Positions 35,950 to 46,483 of a stretch of DNA of 64,000 bases are shown here, in pieces. Position 1 is the first letter of the stretch. Each line of letters starts with the position of its first letter. The DNA lies in NCBI GenBank assembly GCA_023055425.1, contig JALGPY010000003.1:69672991-69736990 (forward strand), in the 5' to 3' direction. The notes beneath the pieces were generated by a model. That model was not told the origin of the DNA. It worked only from the letters and a program-made list of their open reading frames with translations, and ran no database searches. This DNA is from Linanthus parryae. Taxonomy: Eukaryota > Streptophyta > Magnoliopsida > Ericales > Polemoniaceae. Position numbers and translations under genes: made by a program.

Positions 35950-36292
35950 CAGCTCACCCTACCGTTTCATATAGCCTTTCGGTGCCCACAACCTGTAAAA
36001 TTTCCTCATATATCATCTCTCTCCCCCCTTAAATCATCTAAAAGATTCTCTCTGTTTCACTGAAACAGAGCATAAACCAGAGGAGCATGTATCACAAACA
36101 TACTCTGAACTTCCAAAGTCATATGGTCTGCTCATCAAAGTAAAAAACAAAAACAAAAAAGCCAACACCATCCCTTCTTTAACGCTATCTCTTTTGACTC
36201 CAAACCAAATATACATTGAGCTCTGAGCTGAGCTCACACCTCCCATCTCTCTCTCTCTCCAACATTTCGCCATTGTTGTTGTCCATGAGACC
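35950..36292 (+). promoter_or_regulatory. Promoter and 5' leader of the DUF1645/MAKR-like gene
   Basis: catatatcatc (about 36006) may serve as the TATA box, followed by a pyrimidine patch (ctctctcccccctt, 36018-36032). The leader has a second CT tract just before the start (36244-36260) and two upstream ORFs. Confidence 0.45.
36087..36143 (+). other. Upstream ORF 1 (18 codons)
   Basis: ATG at 36087 opens an 18-codon frame (MYHKHTLNFQ...) ending TAA at 36143, 150 bp before the main start. If it is in the transcript it could dampen translation of the main ORF. Confidence 0.4.
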
Positions 36293-36329
36293 ATGGCGGT
36301 TGAGGTCTGTTCAGACATACCCAGTTTAG
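36285..36329 (+). other. Upstream ORF 2 overlapping the main start
   Basis: ATG at 36285, eight bases before the main ATG and in another frame, gives a 14-codon peptide that ends inside the main ORF at 36329. The context cccATGa is weaker than accATGg of the main start. Confidence 0.4.
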
Positions 36330-37120
36330 GCAACAGCCCACGAATCTCGTTCTCTTATGATCTGAATACCCAATCAGAGATCGTCCCTGTCAACAACCGA
36401 TCCGATTCTTCGCTTCTGGAAGCCAGTTTTGATTTCGATTTCTGGGTCGGCAACAGTTTTGCTCCGCAGATTTCGCCGGCCGATGAGCTCTTCTCCAATG
36501 GAAAAATCCTGCCCATTGAGATCAAGATCGAAGATATTCACGACCAACCCACAAAGGAAATCCCGAGAAATGAGGCGATTAGAGCTCGGATTCATCACGA
36601 GGAATCACAGAAGAAGCGATTGAAAGAGTTCTTACGCAGCGATTTAAACGACGAGGAAGATGAAGAAGAACCCAAGGTTGTTGTTAATAAGCCGGCTTTT
36701 CCGAAACCCTTTTGGCAATTCCGACGAAGCAGCAGTCTGAACTTCGAAAATGTCCGGAGTAAGAGCTTGATCAAGTCGTTACAGTTCTTGTCTCGGAGCA
36801 ATTCTACTGGTTCGGCTCCGAATCAAAAACAAGAGACGGAGGATGTTTCCAGAGGCACGCAGAGACAGAGCTTGATGAAACAAACGTCCGTTAACTACTC
36901 CCGATCGTCTTCTTCGTCTTCCTCGACGGGGAATTACTATCCGTATAATTCGTCTAGAAGGCCACCGTTGAAGAAGAAGTGCAGATCTAATGGTGGCGGT
37001 GGTGTACGGATCACCCATGTTTTGAATATTCCACACAATTGCATTCCGGTCGGGACTGTAAATTTATTTGGGTTGAGTTCATTTTTCTCGTATGGCAAGG
37101 CAAAAAAGAAGAATAAGTGA
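36293..37120 (+). CDS. DUF1645 / membrane-associated kinase regulator-like protein
   Basis: An intact single-exon ORF of 275 aa, the only credible host gene here. The start sits in a good plant context (accATGgc). Residues 17-24 (RISFSYDL), 46-60 (FDFDFWVGNSFAPQI) and 61-74 (SPADELFSNGKILP) form the signature of plant DUF1645/MAKR-like proteins: aromatic-acidic block followed by S-ADELF-NG-ILP. Residues 107-112 are basic (KKRLKE), 116-127 acidic, 145-175 basic and Ser-rich (RRSSSLNFENVRSKS), and 204-212 poly-Ser. The C-terminus VLNIPHNCIPVGTVNLFGL then a Lys tail (KAKKKNK) may contact membranes. Family members such as BKI1/MAKRs act at the plasma membrane in receptor-kinase signalling; I infer a related role. 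No signal peptide or transmembrane helix. Base composition is richer in G and C than the flanking transposons. Confidence 0.85.
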   Translation: MAVEVCSDIPSLGNSPRISFSYDLNTQSEIVPVNNRSDSSLLEASFDFDFWVGNSFAPQISPADELFSNGKILPIEIKIEDIHDQPTKEIPRNEAIRARIHHEESQKKRLKEFLRSDLNDEEDEEEPKVVVNKPAFPKPFWQFRRSSSLNFENVRSKSLIKSLQFLSRSNSTGSAPNQKQETEDVSRGTQRQSLMKQTSVNYSRSSSSSSSTGNYYPYNSSRRPPLKKKCRSNGGGGVRITHVLNIPHNCIPVGTVNLFGLSSFFSYGKAKKKNK

Positions 37121-37323
37121 TTTGTAATTTCATCTTTTAGATGTTTAAATGTTTATATACGGATGATCGGATTAATTTCATCAATCAAATAGTATGTATG
37201 TTTAGTTTAGTTCAATAGCATGTTTAATTTAGTTTAAAATCTTAATAATAATATAATTAATTTTTTTTTTTTTTGAGGAAAATAATATAATTAAAATTGA
37301 TCTAAAGCTAATATTATAATCTT
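37121..37323 (+). other. 3' flank / probable 3' UTR of the host gene
   Basis: AT-rich with a T tract (37260-37274). Possible poly(A) signals aataatataa near 37247 and 37281. It ends with tataatctt (37315-37323), the left copy of the MULE target-site duplication. Confidence 0.45.
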
Positions 37324-38945
37324 GGGTAAAAGACATTTTCCACCCTCCATTTATGGACAAAAGACATTTTGCCCCCTGATTTATGGATAAATACTTTTTG
37401 CACCCTTATAAGTGTTAAAAATTAACGGTGAGTTAACGGAGAGATGAAAAGACAAAAATATCCCTGAAATGTTGAAAAATTACCCCTATATATTTATAAT
37501 AAACCCTAACCCAACTCTACATCAGTTGTCCTCTTTCCTCCTCATCTCCTTCCTCCAACCCCACTCGATTCAACTCCTCCTCCCTATCTGATATCATCTC
37601 TCACTCAAACCCTCTCTTTGGAGAGACCTCCATTAATGCCGACCACTGCCCACCCATCGCCGCTGCCTTCACGAGGTCACCCATCACCTTAAAACCACGA
37701 ATCCAGACCCGGTTCAGTTACCACGCAACCCCAGAAACCCAATCGACGCCCTGACTATCAAATCGAACCCTAGATTGAACTCGCCGGAGCTTCCAATTGA
37801 ACCCACCTCGATCGCCACTACTCATAGTCACAGCCCCTACGCTCTCTCCTCCTCCTCCGGACGCTATTCAGCCTGAACCCACCTCTGGAATTGACGCCGA
37901 CAACGACCCAGAGACTCCAGGAGCAACAAAATTGACTGAGTTATCTCCCATTCCTCTGGAATCGACGCCGACGACGACCCAGAGACTCCAGGAGCAACAC
38001 AGTTTACTGAGTCTCATATTTCAAGAGGTTTCATTATAGGTTTAGGGTTGTAAATTGGGTTTTGGAATCTGGTATGTTCTGTGAATTTTCACTATGTACC
38101 TCATTCAGTAGTTCATATGATGGATTTTGGGTATGGAGATGTGAGAATTGATGGTTTATCATATGGATATGGACAATCTCTAAACCCTCTATTCCTCCTG
38201 AAATCTGCGAATTTTCACCTGCAAAAGCTTGTGCACATACGAACGTTCAGACCTACAACGGTCTCTTGATCAATTGTGTAACTTGGAGCCATCAATTTGA
38301 AGATGTTGGAAAATGTTGATATAACTTCTTGGCCCATATTTCCAGTTGAACCCAAGTGATAGCTAGTGGTAAACATGCTTTAAACTTCCATTGCAGGAGT
38401 TACTGGGATGTAGATTAAAAAAATCAATTCTTATATTCATCTAGTTCTCTTGGTGTTGATGGAGAGTTGGTGGTGTTGTTATTATGGTTGTTGTTTGTGG
38501 ATGGGTGAGGTTTTAAGTTTGGTTTGGGGTTGTTGTTGTGTTTGTGGTGGGGATTCGGTGTTGGTGGTTGTGGTGGTGTTGGTGGTTGTGGTGGTGTTGC
38601 TGGTGGGGATCTGGTGGTGGTGTTGCTGGTGGGGATTTGGCGGTGGTGTTGGAGTTGGTGGTGGAGACTTGGTGGTAGTGGAAGTGGTGCTCAAGAACAC
38701 CAAGAACATCAAGAACATGAAGGAACACTATAATAACAAAAAAAAGTGTGGTATTTGTCCATAATCATTAAGGGTAAAATGGTCACAAAAAGTCAGTTTG
38801 CACCCCTCCACTAACGGATTGTAACAGAAGGGTGGTATCTGTCCACATTCCATCCGTTAACAAGGGTGCAAAATGTATTTTTCCATAAATCAGGGGGCAA
38901 AATGTCTTTTGTTCATAAATGGAGGGTGGAAAATGTCTTTTACCC
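37324..38945. mobile_element. Non-autonomous MULE (Mutator-like), possibly Pack-MULE
   Basis: 1622 bp with a perfect 9-bp duplication TATAATCTT (37315-37323 and 38946-38954) and inverted terminal repeats of about 85 bp, beginning GGGTAAAAGACATTTTCCAC at both ends with only a few mismatches. No transposase. The interior is gene-like: C-rich, with a direct repeat of about 55 bp (37886-37941 and 37958-38012, gacccagagactccaggagc) and a G/T-rich stretch (38530-38680). It lies 204 bp after the host gene stop. Confidence 0.93.
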
Positions 38946-38954
38946 TATAATCTT

Positions 38955-39413
38955 TGACACAGTGACGGTTGACAAATTCCGCGACCCTACTGGACTGTGG
39001 AATTCGACTAAACTTCCATTTCCTTTATCTCCAGAAATAATCTCTCATATGAATCAAAGACTGGCCTTTATTGGTGGAGCCGTGCAGCTGATATGAGAGG
39101 TAACATTATTATTGAACCTGATTACAAAGCAATCTGTGATTGGATTGGTTCTCCTGGTAAGTGTTCTCGGAAGATAAAGCCTAATATTGAAGACATTGTC
39201 TACTATGAAAATTCGGCTGACTTGGATATTAGATGGATTAGTAGGAAACCTAACAAAGTAGTTGATTGGCTTCTTAGAATTGGTGTTGTGAAAGGTCTGG
39301 ACTGGAATCGGCAACTTTTCCCTCCAATGATCTTGTTAGGTTATTAGCTGCGGATTGTAATCCTTCTCTTTGAGTTTCTCCGTTAATCAAAAGGTTAAAA
39401 AAAATAAAAAATC
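38955..39413 (+). mobile_element. 5'-truncated LINE, fragment 2
   Basis: 39093-39347 encodes the C-terminal half of an RNase H-type domain: IIEPDYKAICDWIGSPGKCS, then DIRWISRKPNKVVDWLLRIG, matching the conserved W-R-N--AD-L end. It finishes in an A-rich tail (aaaaaaaataaaaaa, 39400). The exact 5' end is unclear; 38955-39060 may be older flanking DNA. Confidence 0.7.
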
Positions 39414-41510
39414 ACCACCTCTCATTGGATCTCTTATGACTGTACCTACTCCATAATAAAAACGATTTCATACCTATTAACCCATAAAACTACTAAGGAC
39501 TACAGTTGGATTTGGAAAATCACAACATGTCCAAAATTGCAAACTTAGTTTAAAGACTTATTTGTGATCGTCATCCTCTAAATATCAATTTAGGACCTCA
39601 TTGCTTGGGATGGTAATGGGTCGGATTCGGATCGGATCCACCTATATCCAAATCCGAATCCGATCAAAATAAGTGGATCCATATTCGATCCAAATCCGAC
39701 CGGATTCTAAACGGATTCGGATCATATACGGACCGGATTAAATTTCCAATATCCGTATTTGATCCGACAATTCAAATCTCCAGAAACGGATCTGATTCGG
39801 ATCCAGATTCGGATCTTGAGCATTTTTTTAGAAGATGAGCATTTCTTTACTTCTCATTAAATATACACAACAAATTCAGAAAAATAGGTAAAAATCACAC
39901 CAAAAAAAATCTGTCTGAAAAAGTGAAATATATTAAAAATATTTTACCAACATGACAAACATAAATTTACCAAGAAATATCAGCAATCCACTCAGAGGTT
40001 TTAGGCACCAATAATGTCTAAAATTGTCTACAAATTCAATCAAAACAACACTAAAATTGTCCATAACCATAGCCGAATATTTTCTTCAACCATGAAAACA
40101 TAATGTGTAGTGATCTGTGAATGTGTTTATGTATACGTAGGTACAAACATAATTGTTTATAACTCTAAGGGTATTTTCATAAAACTATGTGTGTTCGGAT
40201 TCTTTCGGGTCGGATATCCATCGGATATCCTAATATATTCTGATCGAATCCGGATACGGATCGGATTTTGATTTTTAATATTCATATCCGATCCATTTTA
40301 AAATGGATCGGATTCGGATTTGATCCATTCGGATCGAATCACTCGAATTTCGGATCGGATCGAACCGCATTGCCATCCCTACTCACTGCTCCCCATTCTG
40401 CTCATTGAGTCGCACTTCAAGGAAAACTGATCTTCACCTATTCAGCGACTGCCCTTACAGTCAACATGTTTGACAACATATTTTACCAACACTTATTCCT
40501 ATTTTTCTGACTACATCATCAACCAAACAACTCTACAAATTCATCACAACATCGAAGTTAATTAACCTCTCCCATCTTGGGTAAACTTATTCACTCACAC
40601 TTTCTGAAAACTTTGGACTTCTCGTAATAAAACAATTTTTGATTACGAAGCCTTCAATCTACATAAACTGGTTATTAAAAATTTACAATTTGGCTTCCGA
40701 ATATGCTCTCTTTCAAGAGAATGTTTCTCCACCCGGTCATAAAGCAATCACCTTTACTTGGACCGCACCACCTCTTGGAACTATTAAACTCAATACAGAC
40801 GGTAGCATCAACCATCTAACAAAGACTTCCGGAAATGGAGGTTTGTTTCGAAATGATAATAATGATAATGGAATTTGGTTAGGAGGTTATTCTAGACGAC
40901 ATCACACGAATGACATTTTATTCGCTGAACTTTTTGCAATAAGGGATGGTTTAAAAATTGCACACTATTTACAAATCCCTAAGCTTGAAGTTGAAACATA
41001 CTCTCAAATAGTTGTTTGGTTCATTCACTATACTTCTTATGTTTCTCATTTTTTTTTAATGTTTCTCATTGGCTTCACACGATCGTTAATGACTGCAGAT
41101 GGTTGATCCGATACCACCAGCACTGGCTCCTTCACCATGTGTTTCGAGAGATCAATAAATCTGCAGACTTACTTGTGCAGAGGGGAAAACAACAAACAGT
41201 TTCTTTTTGATTTAGTGAACGTTCCTTTTGATGCTCTTCAATGTCAACTTATAACTTTGGACCCTCATGCCATCAAAAGTCGTCGACAACGTGTCGTGTA
41301 ACTCCATGCAATGGCATAACAACTCTTTTTTCAGTCCTAGCTCCAGTATCTCTTTTTGTTTGAGAAGACAAACTGTTTGCTTCTTTGTTTATGCTCTCCA
41401 TGGGCCATCTGCTTTTGTAGAACTCAGGAGGCAATTACCTTATGTAAATCTTTTGCTGTGATATAATGTCAATATGTCTTTTGTCAAAATAAAATAAAAT
41501 AATGATATAA
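39414..41510 (+). mobile_element. 5'-truncated LINE, fragment 3, split by a hAT element
   Basis: Before the hAT insertion it encodes THKTTKDYSWIWKI and DRHPLNINLGPHC (39440-39604). After it, from 40390, SPFCSLSRTSRKTDLHLFSDC completes the zf-RVT zinc module. 40639-41106 encodes an RNase H domain: FTWTAPPLGTIKLNTDGS (first catalytic Asp), NDILFAELFAIRDGLKIAH (Glu), LEVETYSQIVV where the second Asp (usually ES D) is Thr. It ends NKSADLLVQRGK and a tail of (aaaat) repeats at 41487-41505. Frameshifts and a TGA in the zinc region make it non-functional. Confidence 0.8.
39605..40381. mobile_element. Non-autonomous hAT-type transposon (777 bp)
   Basis: Terminal repeats TTGGGATGGTAATGGGTCGG and, on the other strand, TAGGGATGGCAATGCGGTTCG-like. 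Flanks CTCATTGC (39597-39604) and CTCACTGC (40382-40389) are an 8-bp duplication with one mismatch. Both ends are packed with cggatcggatc-type repeats. The interior is AT-rich with no transposase. Removing it restores the LINE zinc-finger reading frame. Confidence 0.9.
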
Positions 41511-41529
41511 TATTTTTTGTTTCCAAAAA

Positions 41530-41990
41530 ATGGGGTAAAATATTGTGGAAACAAATGGTGTAAAAGACACTTTCACCCCCTCTAGTTTGGCCGAATGACA
41601 CTTTCACCCCTTCCAGTCTGGAAAAGGACATTTCACTCATTTAGTGTGTCAAATTTCAAGTAACTTGAACACTCGTATCATAAAGCCGTTAAAGTCGTAG
41701 GTACGTCCTTGATCAATGCAAAAAAGTCGCCCCCTCATATCATGAAAATAGTTTAAGAGACAAAGTCAGTCCCTCATATCGTGCAAAGAAATATAGCATG
41801 CATACCCTTGGATAACCTCTACATTTTGGTTAGTATGCAGAAAAACTAATGGTGTCACAATATGGGTGTAAGTTTTCTAAATTTTCAGCACACTAAAGGG
41901 TAAGAAGTGTCTTTTTCAAGACTGAAAGGGGCGAAACTCTCTTGCAATAAAACCATAGGGTGATAATGTATTTTATCCTTGAAAATATTA
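41530..41990. mobile_element. Decayed MULE-like element
   Basis: GGTGTAAAAGACACTTTCACCC near 41549 and, on the other strand, GGATAAAATACATTATCACCC near 41980 look like degenerate inverted ends of the same style as the MULE at 37324. aaaatatt flanks both sides. Weak; boundaries approximate. Confidence 0.35.
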
Positions 41991-42054
41991 ATTTTATTTA
42001 ATTGTATTTGGAAATAGTTGTAACATCTAAAATTGTCACTGCTATATTTTCAAA

Positions 42055-42130
42055 TGGGTGATAGCTCAGTGATAGAGCGTTTGAAACCACTGCATGAGAT
42101 TCCGATTTGGACCCGGTTATATGATGTAAT
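42055..42130 (+). repeat. tRNA-derived SINE-like head
   Basis: GGGTGATAGCTCAGTGATAGAGCG contains a polymerase III A-box (TAGCTCAGTGATAGAG); gagattccgatttgg about 30 bp later is a weak B-box. Not a foldable tRNA. The end of the unit is not visible. Confidence 0.4.
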
Positions 42131-42269
42131 TCCTCAAACAAAATCACTCCAATATGTGACAAATTGACAATTAGTAATACATTAAACGTTAAATATGGTA
42201 TTTTAGCATTGCAAGACTAAGAAATCGAAAATTGTAAGATTAGGAATATACTGTGAAGGGTTAAGAGTT

Positions 42270-42446
42270 TTGGAATTTTTAGTCCGAATTTTTAGTTGGC
42301 AATTTTTGGCAATTCAGAGGCGAAAACCCTGAATTCTCTGATATTGATGTGTGGGTTCAAATTAGTAACATTCCAATCCAGCGGATGAAAGCGGAAACGA
42401 GACATCCAATTATGGACACAGGGGCTGAGACAATTTATGTTGATGA
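42270..42446 (+). pseudogene. DUF4283-like LINE ORF1 fragment
   Basis: Reads NFWQFRGENPEFSDIDVWVQ, then ISNIPIQRMKAETRHPI, the pattern WV-I-NIP of the DUF4283 domain common in plant LINE ORF1 proteins. It is cut by the LTR at 42447. Confidence 0.5.
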
Positions 42447-42892
42447 TGTTTGAGTAGATGCCCCAGAGGCAATCTTATTTTAGCATGAACATTGTTTTGG
42501 CTAGAATATTCATTTATTATTTATGGAGATATATAATATAATAAAGTCCTTACATTACAATTCTTGTTTATCTTAAATATCCCTAGTCAAGAATATTAAT
42601 TAGTAGGACAATCACTGTACATGGAGACTAGTATGTGGGTAGATTGATATGCAGATATCAACTCTAACACATATGTATGCCTCAGGAGTAATGACATACT
42701 GGATTGACCCACTACGAGAAGGCTACATATGAATTACGTGAATGTGACAAGTTCTTCTCTTAGTGACAATGGTGTTGTGGTCCTTAGACCTGAAGTCACT
42801 AGATACTCAAGTTGTGAAATATCATGTTTTGATATCTTCAAACGTTACACCGTAACAGGGTAACTATAAAGATGATAATCGGACATGATAGG

Positions 42893-43498
42893 TGTAGATA
42901 TTGTGTTCTGGCCACATGAGTTAGCTTACACGCGGCAGTCATCTAGCACGTCTGGTGGTACTCCAGCATCACACGAGCAGTGCTCATGCTTATCCGCGTG
43001 GGGGCTGCGAGACAGGGCCCTCGCGTACCAACACGGGACTTGTAGGGACTTAGTGGTTTGGGGGCTAGAGTAAGATCTGTCGTGCGCGAGCGACAACCAA
43101 GACCGCGCGCAACCCTTGGTAACTGCTTTGAGATATTTATGTCCACATATCCCATAAACCCGGTCAACCTCATAACGGTTCCGGTATACGCGGGCGAAGT
43201 GCGTAACGGTCCCAATATATGCGATCGAACGTGCCGTTATGGTAAAGGTAATTAAGCCACCATGAATGGGCGCATTAACCCACTACAACGGTCACATTCC
43301 CCACTATATATAGGATCGTTAACCCTTCACTGCAATCTTTTGATCTAACTACACGGAAGCTCTGCCCATATACTGTCTCTCTCTCTATCAGTTACCATTT
43401 TCTTGCTCTCTCCCTACTCACAACCTACACTCCCTGTGTTCTTATTCTCTACCCCTGGTGTACACTTGGATATCCCTCAAAGAATCCTCATGTACACA
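42893..43498 (+). mobile_element. Solo LTR (606 bp), family unknown
   Basis: Begins TGTAGATATTG, ends TGTACACA, with a perfect 5-bp duplication atagg (42888-42892 and 43499-43503). A TATA box ctatatatagg is at 43304. Much richer in G and C than its host LTR. No internal region remains, so it probably arose by LTR-LTR recombination. Confidence 0.88.
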
Positions 43499-44069
43499 AT
43501 AGGAAGCAAGCTGAGAGATGGTAATGATGTAGACATGATTTGTTCCTCTCACATAATGAGAGAAAATATCCACGAGCCACTCGAGGGGTAGTGCTTATAG
43601 AATGTCTGACCAGACTCAGATAAAACAATATGTGATATTTTTATTATCTTTATAGATAATCCTATTCGCAGGATCGAGAAAAAATGGATAGGATATACGA
43701 GTGTGATGTTTATGTCTCATGTCCAATCCGGATATGGTGACAGAGGGAAATTTACAGCACGATAACATTGGGCACAAGGTTTTCCAGATCACTGACTATT
43801 TCTGTTAGTTGGATGGCATTGATGCGTTGCTAGACACCGCTCAATATTTATATATGTTATTACCAATTTAATAGAAATCTGTAGGGTCAGACACCAAGAG
43901 GATTAAACTGGATATGAATTTTAATTAGTAGAACTAATTAACAATTATATGGATCAAGGATCACAAGGCAACCATATGCAAAGTTTGTTGGATTAAGTTG
44001 CGAAGTGGACATATCTGTGTATGGACAGTATTAGAATCGGGGCAATTTTAGTCAATAAAGAGTTATTGA

Positions 44070-44080
44070 CTATAAAAGGG
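44070..44080 (+). promoter_or_regulatory. LTR TATA box, copia copy 4
   Basis: ctataaaaggg, equivalent to the TATA box at 25671. Confidence 0.6.
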
Positions 44081-44467
44081 GAGTCCTAGCTCTATTATTT
44101 CATAAGAGTTGTCATTGAGTGAAATGACAGAGCAAGGAGAGAAAGCCAAGAGCTGGCCGAACCCCCTTACCGACGGCACAAGGAGCTCGGCCGAACCCCT
44201 CGGCCTCTTGGTCTGTTTTGCGTGACTGCTTGATTCCTTCTTCGATGTTGCTAGCACAAGGCGTGGAGAAGAACACAGTTCTCGATCCCAAGGTCTGGAT
44301 ACTCGTAGGGACGAGGACTCTATTCTTCGTTGTGATCACACAAACCTACGAGGTAAACGTTGCTTCCTTTTATCACGTTATGAGAGCTTAACCTGCGATT
44401 CATGGAGAGTTTGATCAGGAAATTTTAATTTTATATCCTCTACGCATCCTTCATCGAAACCCTACAG

Positions 44468-44481
44468 TGGTATCAGATCCA
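44468..44481 (+). other. Primer-binding site, copia copy 4
   Basis: TGGTATCAGATCCA one base after the LTR end, identical to 3054-3067. Confidence 0.88.
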
Positions 44482-46483
44482 CATGTTATAGCACATAATG
44501 TGATTTATGTGTTACCTACTTTATCAGTTTTACACATTTTCGAGAAAACCTGAAGTTCGTATAATGATAAGATTTGAATATATTTCAATAGAAAATAAGC
44601 AAATTTTACATATCGTGTAAAAATTAGTGAATTTCGTATACATACGATATGTGATTTGGTGGGAAACGTAAAAATAGAGATTTGGCACAATTGGGGAAGA
44701 AAAAAGTATTTTTGTCCCACAATTGGGGATCAGCCCACAAGGAAGGGCTAACTTTTTTTGGGTTTCAACCATGTAGGGGTTCGGACAAGACAGCCCTTCC
44801 CCCCCCCCCTCCTCCTTGCGCAAGCCGACCAATCAGACCGGGCCTGGGCCAACCGTGTGTGACTGCTCAGTTCGGTTCAGCCAGTAAAATTGGCACGACA
44901 GTTTTACTTTTTGACCCTAGTGTCCCAATTCAGCCAAAATTGACCAAGCGCGATAAAATTAAATTTTAACTGTTTATGTGTTTTATCGCATGGTGGTTGG
45001 ATGTGGACTTAGTTGTGGATGTTTAATTTTGTGGTTAGTTTTGGTTTGATTTTTATATAATTAATTTAATTATTTTACGGCCTACGTGTCGTCTACATAG
45101 GATATATGATTTGGTGGGAAATGTAAAAATAGAGTTTTGGAACAATTGGGGAAAAAAAAGTATTTTTGTCCCACAATTGAGGATCAGCCCACAAGGAAGG
45201 GCTAACTTTTTTTGGGTTTCAACCATGTAGGGGTTCGGCCAAGGCAGCCCTCCCCCCCTTGCGCAAGCCGACTGGTCTGACCGGGCCTGGGCCAACCGGG
45301 TGCGACCGCTTCTGAAGGTCAGTTCGGTTCAGCCAGTAAAATTGGCGCGACCGTTTGACCGTTTTGACCCTAGTGTCCCAATTTAACCAAAATTGACCAA
45401 GCGCGATAAAATTGGATTTTAACTGTTTATGTGTTATATCGCATGGTGGTTGGATGTGGACTTAGTTGTGGATGTTTAATTTTGTGGTTAGTTTTGGTTT
45501 GGTTTTTATATAATTAATTTAATTATTTTACGGCCTACGTGTCGTCTTCTCCCTCGCCTGTGAGGTTCCTCTATTTAGTTTGTAGATGCTAGCTAGAATT
45601 AGAAAGATAGAATATAGTCAAGGCATGCAGAAGAAGATTAAAGACTGAAGAAACCACAAGACGATGAAGAAACACAAGCTAGGAAGCATGGACTAAAGAC
45701 GGAGGCACATGGAGATGAGCTTTCTACTTTAGGTCTTATAGATATTCTCATTGTCTTGGGAATATCTTTGTTTTAGGGGCCACATCCATACCACGTTTTA
45801 TGTATTACTTATTGTCTTATTATTTATCTTTGATGTATGGTGGATGCTTGGAAAACGTAACAAGATAATAGTTAAACTCTTGGATCTTTTATTTGCGATT
45901 GCCAATCCAAATAAGTAGATCAGTTGATATGATCAACAAATTAAAATTAACAAGGAAATCCCTCAACGATAAATTTTTCATTTTGCCTTCTCTTTCTTAA
46001 CACTCGTCATGATCAAGATCAGTTAAAGTACGTGCTTGCCAAAGCAAGACAACTTGATTCAACATGATATGTTGCGACTGCATAAACTAGTAATGTGCGA
46101 TTGTTGAAGTAAGAGGTTAAACGCATCTAAGCTACTTCAATATTATTGAAAGTCTAGATGTAAGGAGATTGGGAATATCTATGAGATAGATAAATAATAA
46201 GGAGTTATTTTCCCAATTGAACCAAGAGTTTCATAGGATATAATTGGAACGTTTTCCTACCTAAATGACTGACTTTTGGGTGACTTGCCAAAGCAAGCTC
46301 AAGCGGAGGTGAAATATGGATCTTGGCCAAGTAGAAAAATATGATATTTTCCGAATTAATGGTGAGGGCTAATAATCTGGAAAAAAATAGTGGGAGCTAT
46401 ATTTAATAATTTAGCCATTGTTAAATTTAGTTAATTGTTCACAAATACTAAAATTGCATATTTCTCATTTTTTAGAATTCCAA
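44482..46483 (+). other. Copia leader with a ~455-bp tandem duplication
   Basis: Non-coding leader. 44641-45095 is repeated as 45096-45549: gatttggtgggaaa, tttttgtcccacaattg, aaccatgtaggggttcgg, ttttacggcctacgtgtcgtc all occur twice. Copy 2 (3240-3740) has only one unit. Confidence 0.85.

Larger units (their letters stand above)
42447..44466 (+). repeat. Copia LTR (family 1) with an insertion
   Basis: 2020 bp from tgtttgagtagatgcccc to gaaaccctaca, aligned to 24658-26207. A solo LTR at 42893-43498 accounts for the extra length. Followed by a PBS, so this is the 5' LTR of copy 4. Confidence 0.88.

Noticed and set aside
38450..38764. 104-aa Gly/Val/Trp ORF and antisense Thr/Pro ORFs in the MULE
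   Set aside because: Produced by a G/T-rich simple repeat; all frames stay open for compositional reasons.
42055..42130. A tRNA gene
   Set aside because: Only the D-arm region matches; no anticodon arm or acceptor pairing.
43058..43255. ORFs of 62-90 aa in the solo LTR
   Set aside because: GC-rich LTR promoter region; overlapping opposite frames and no domain.
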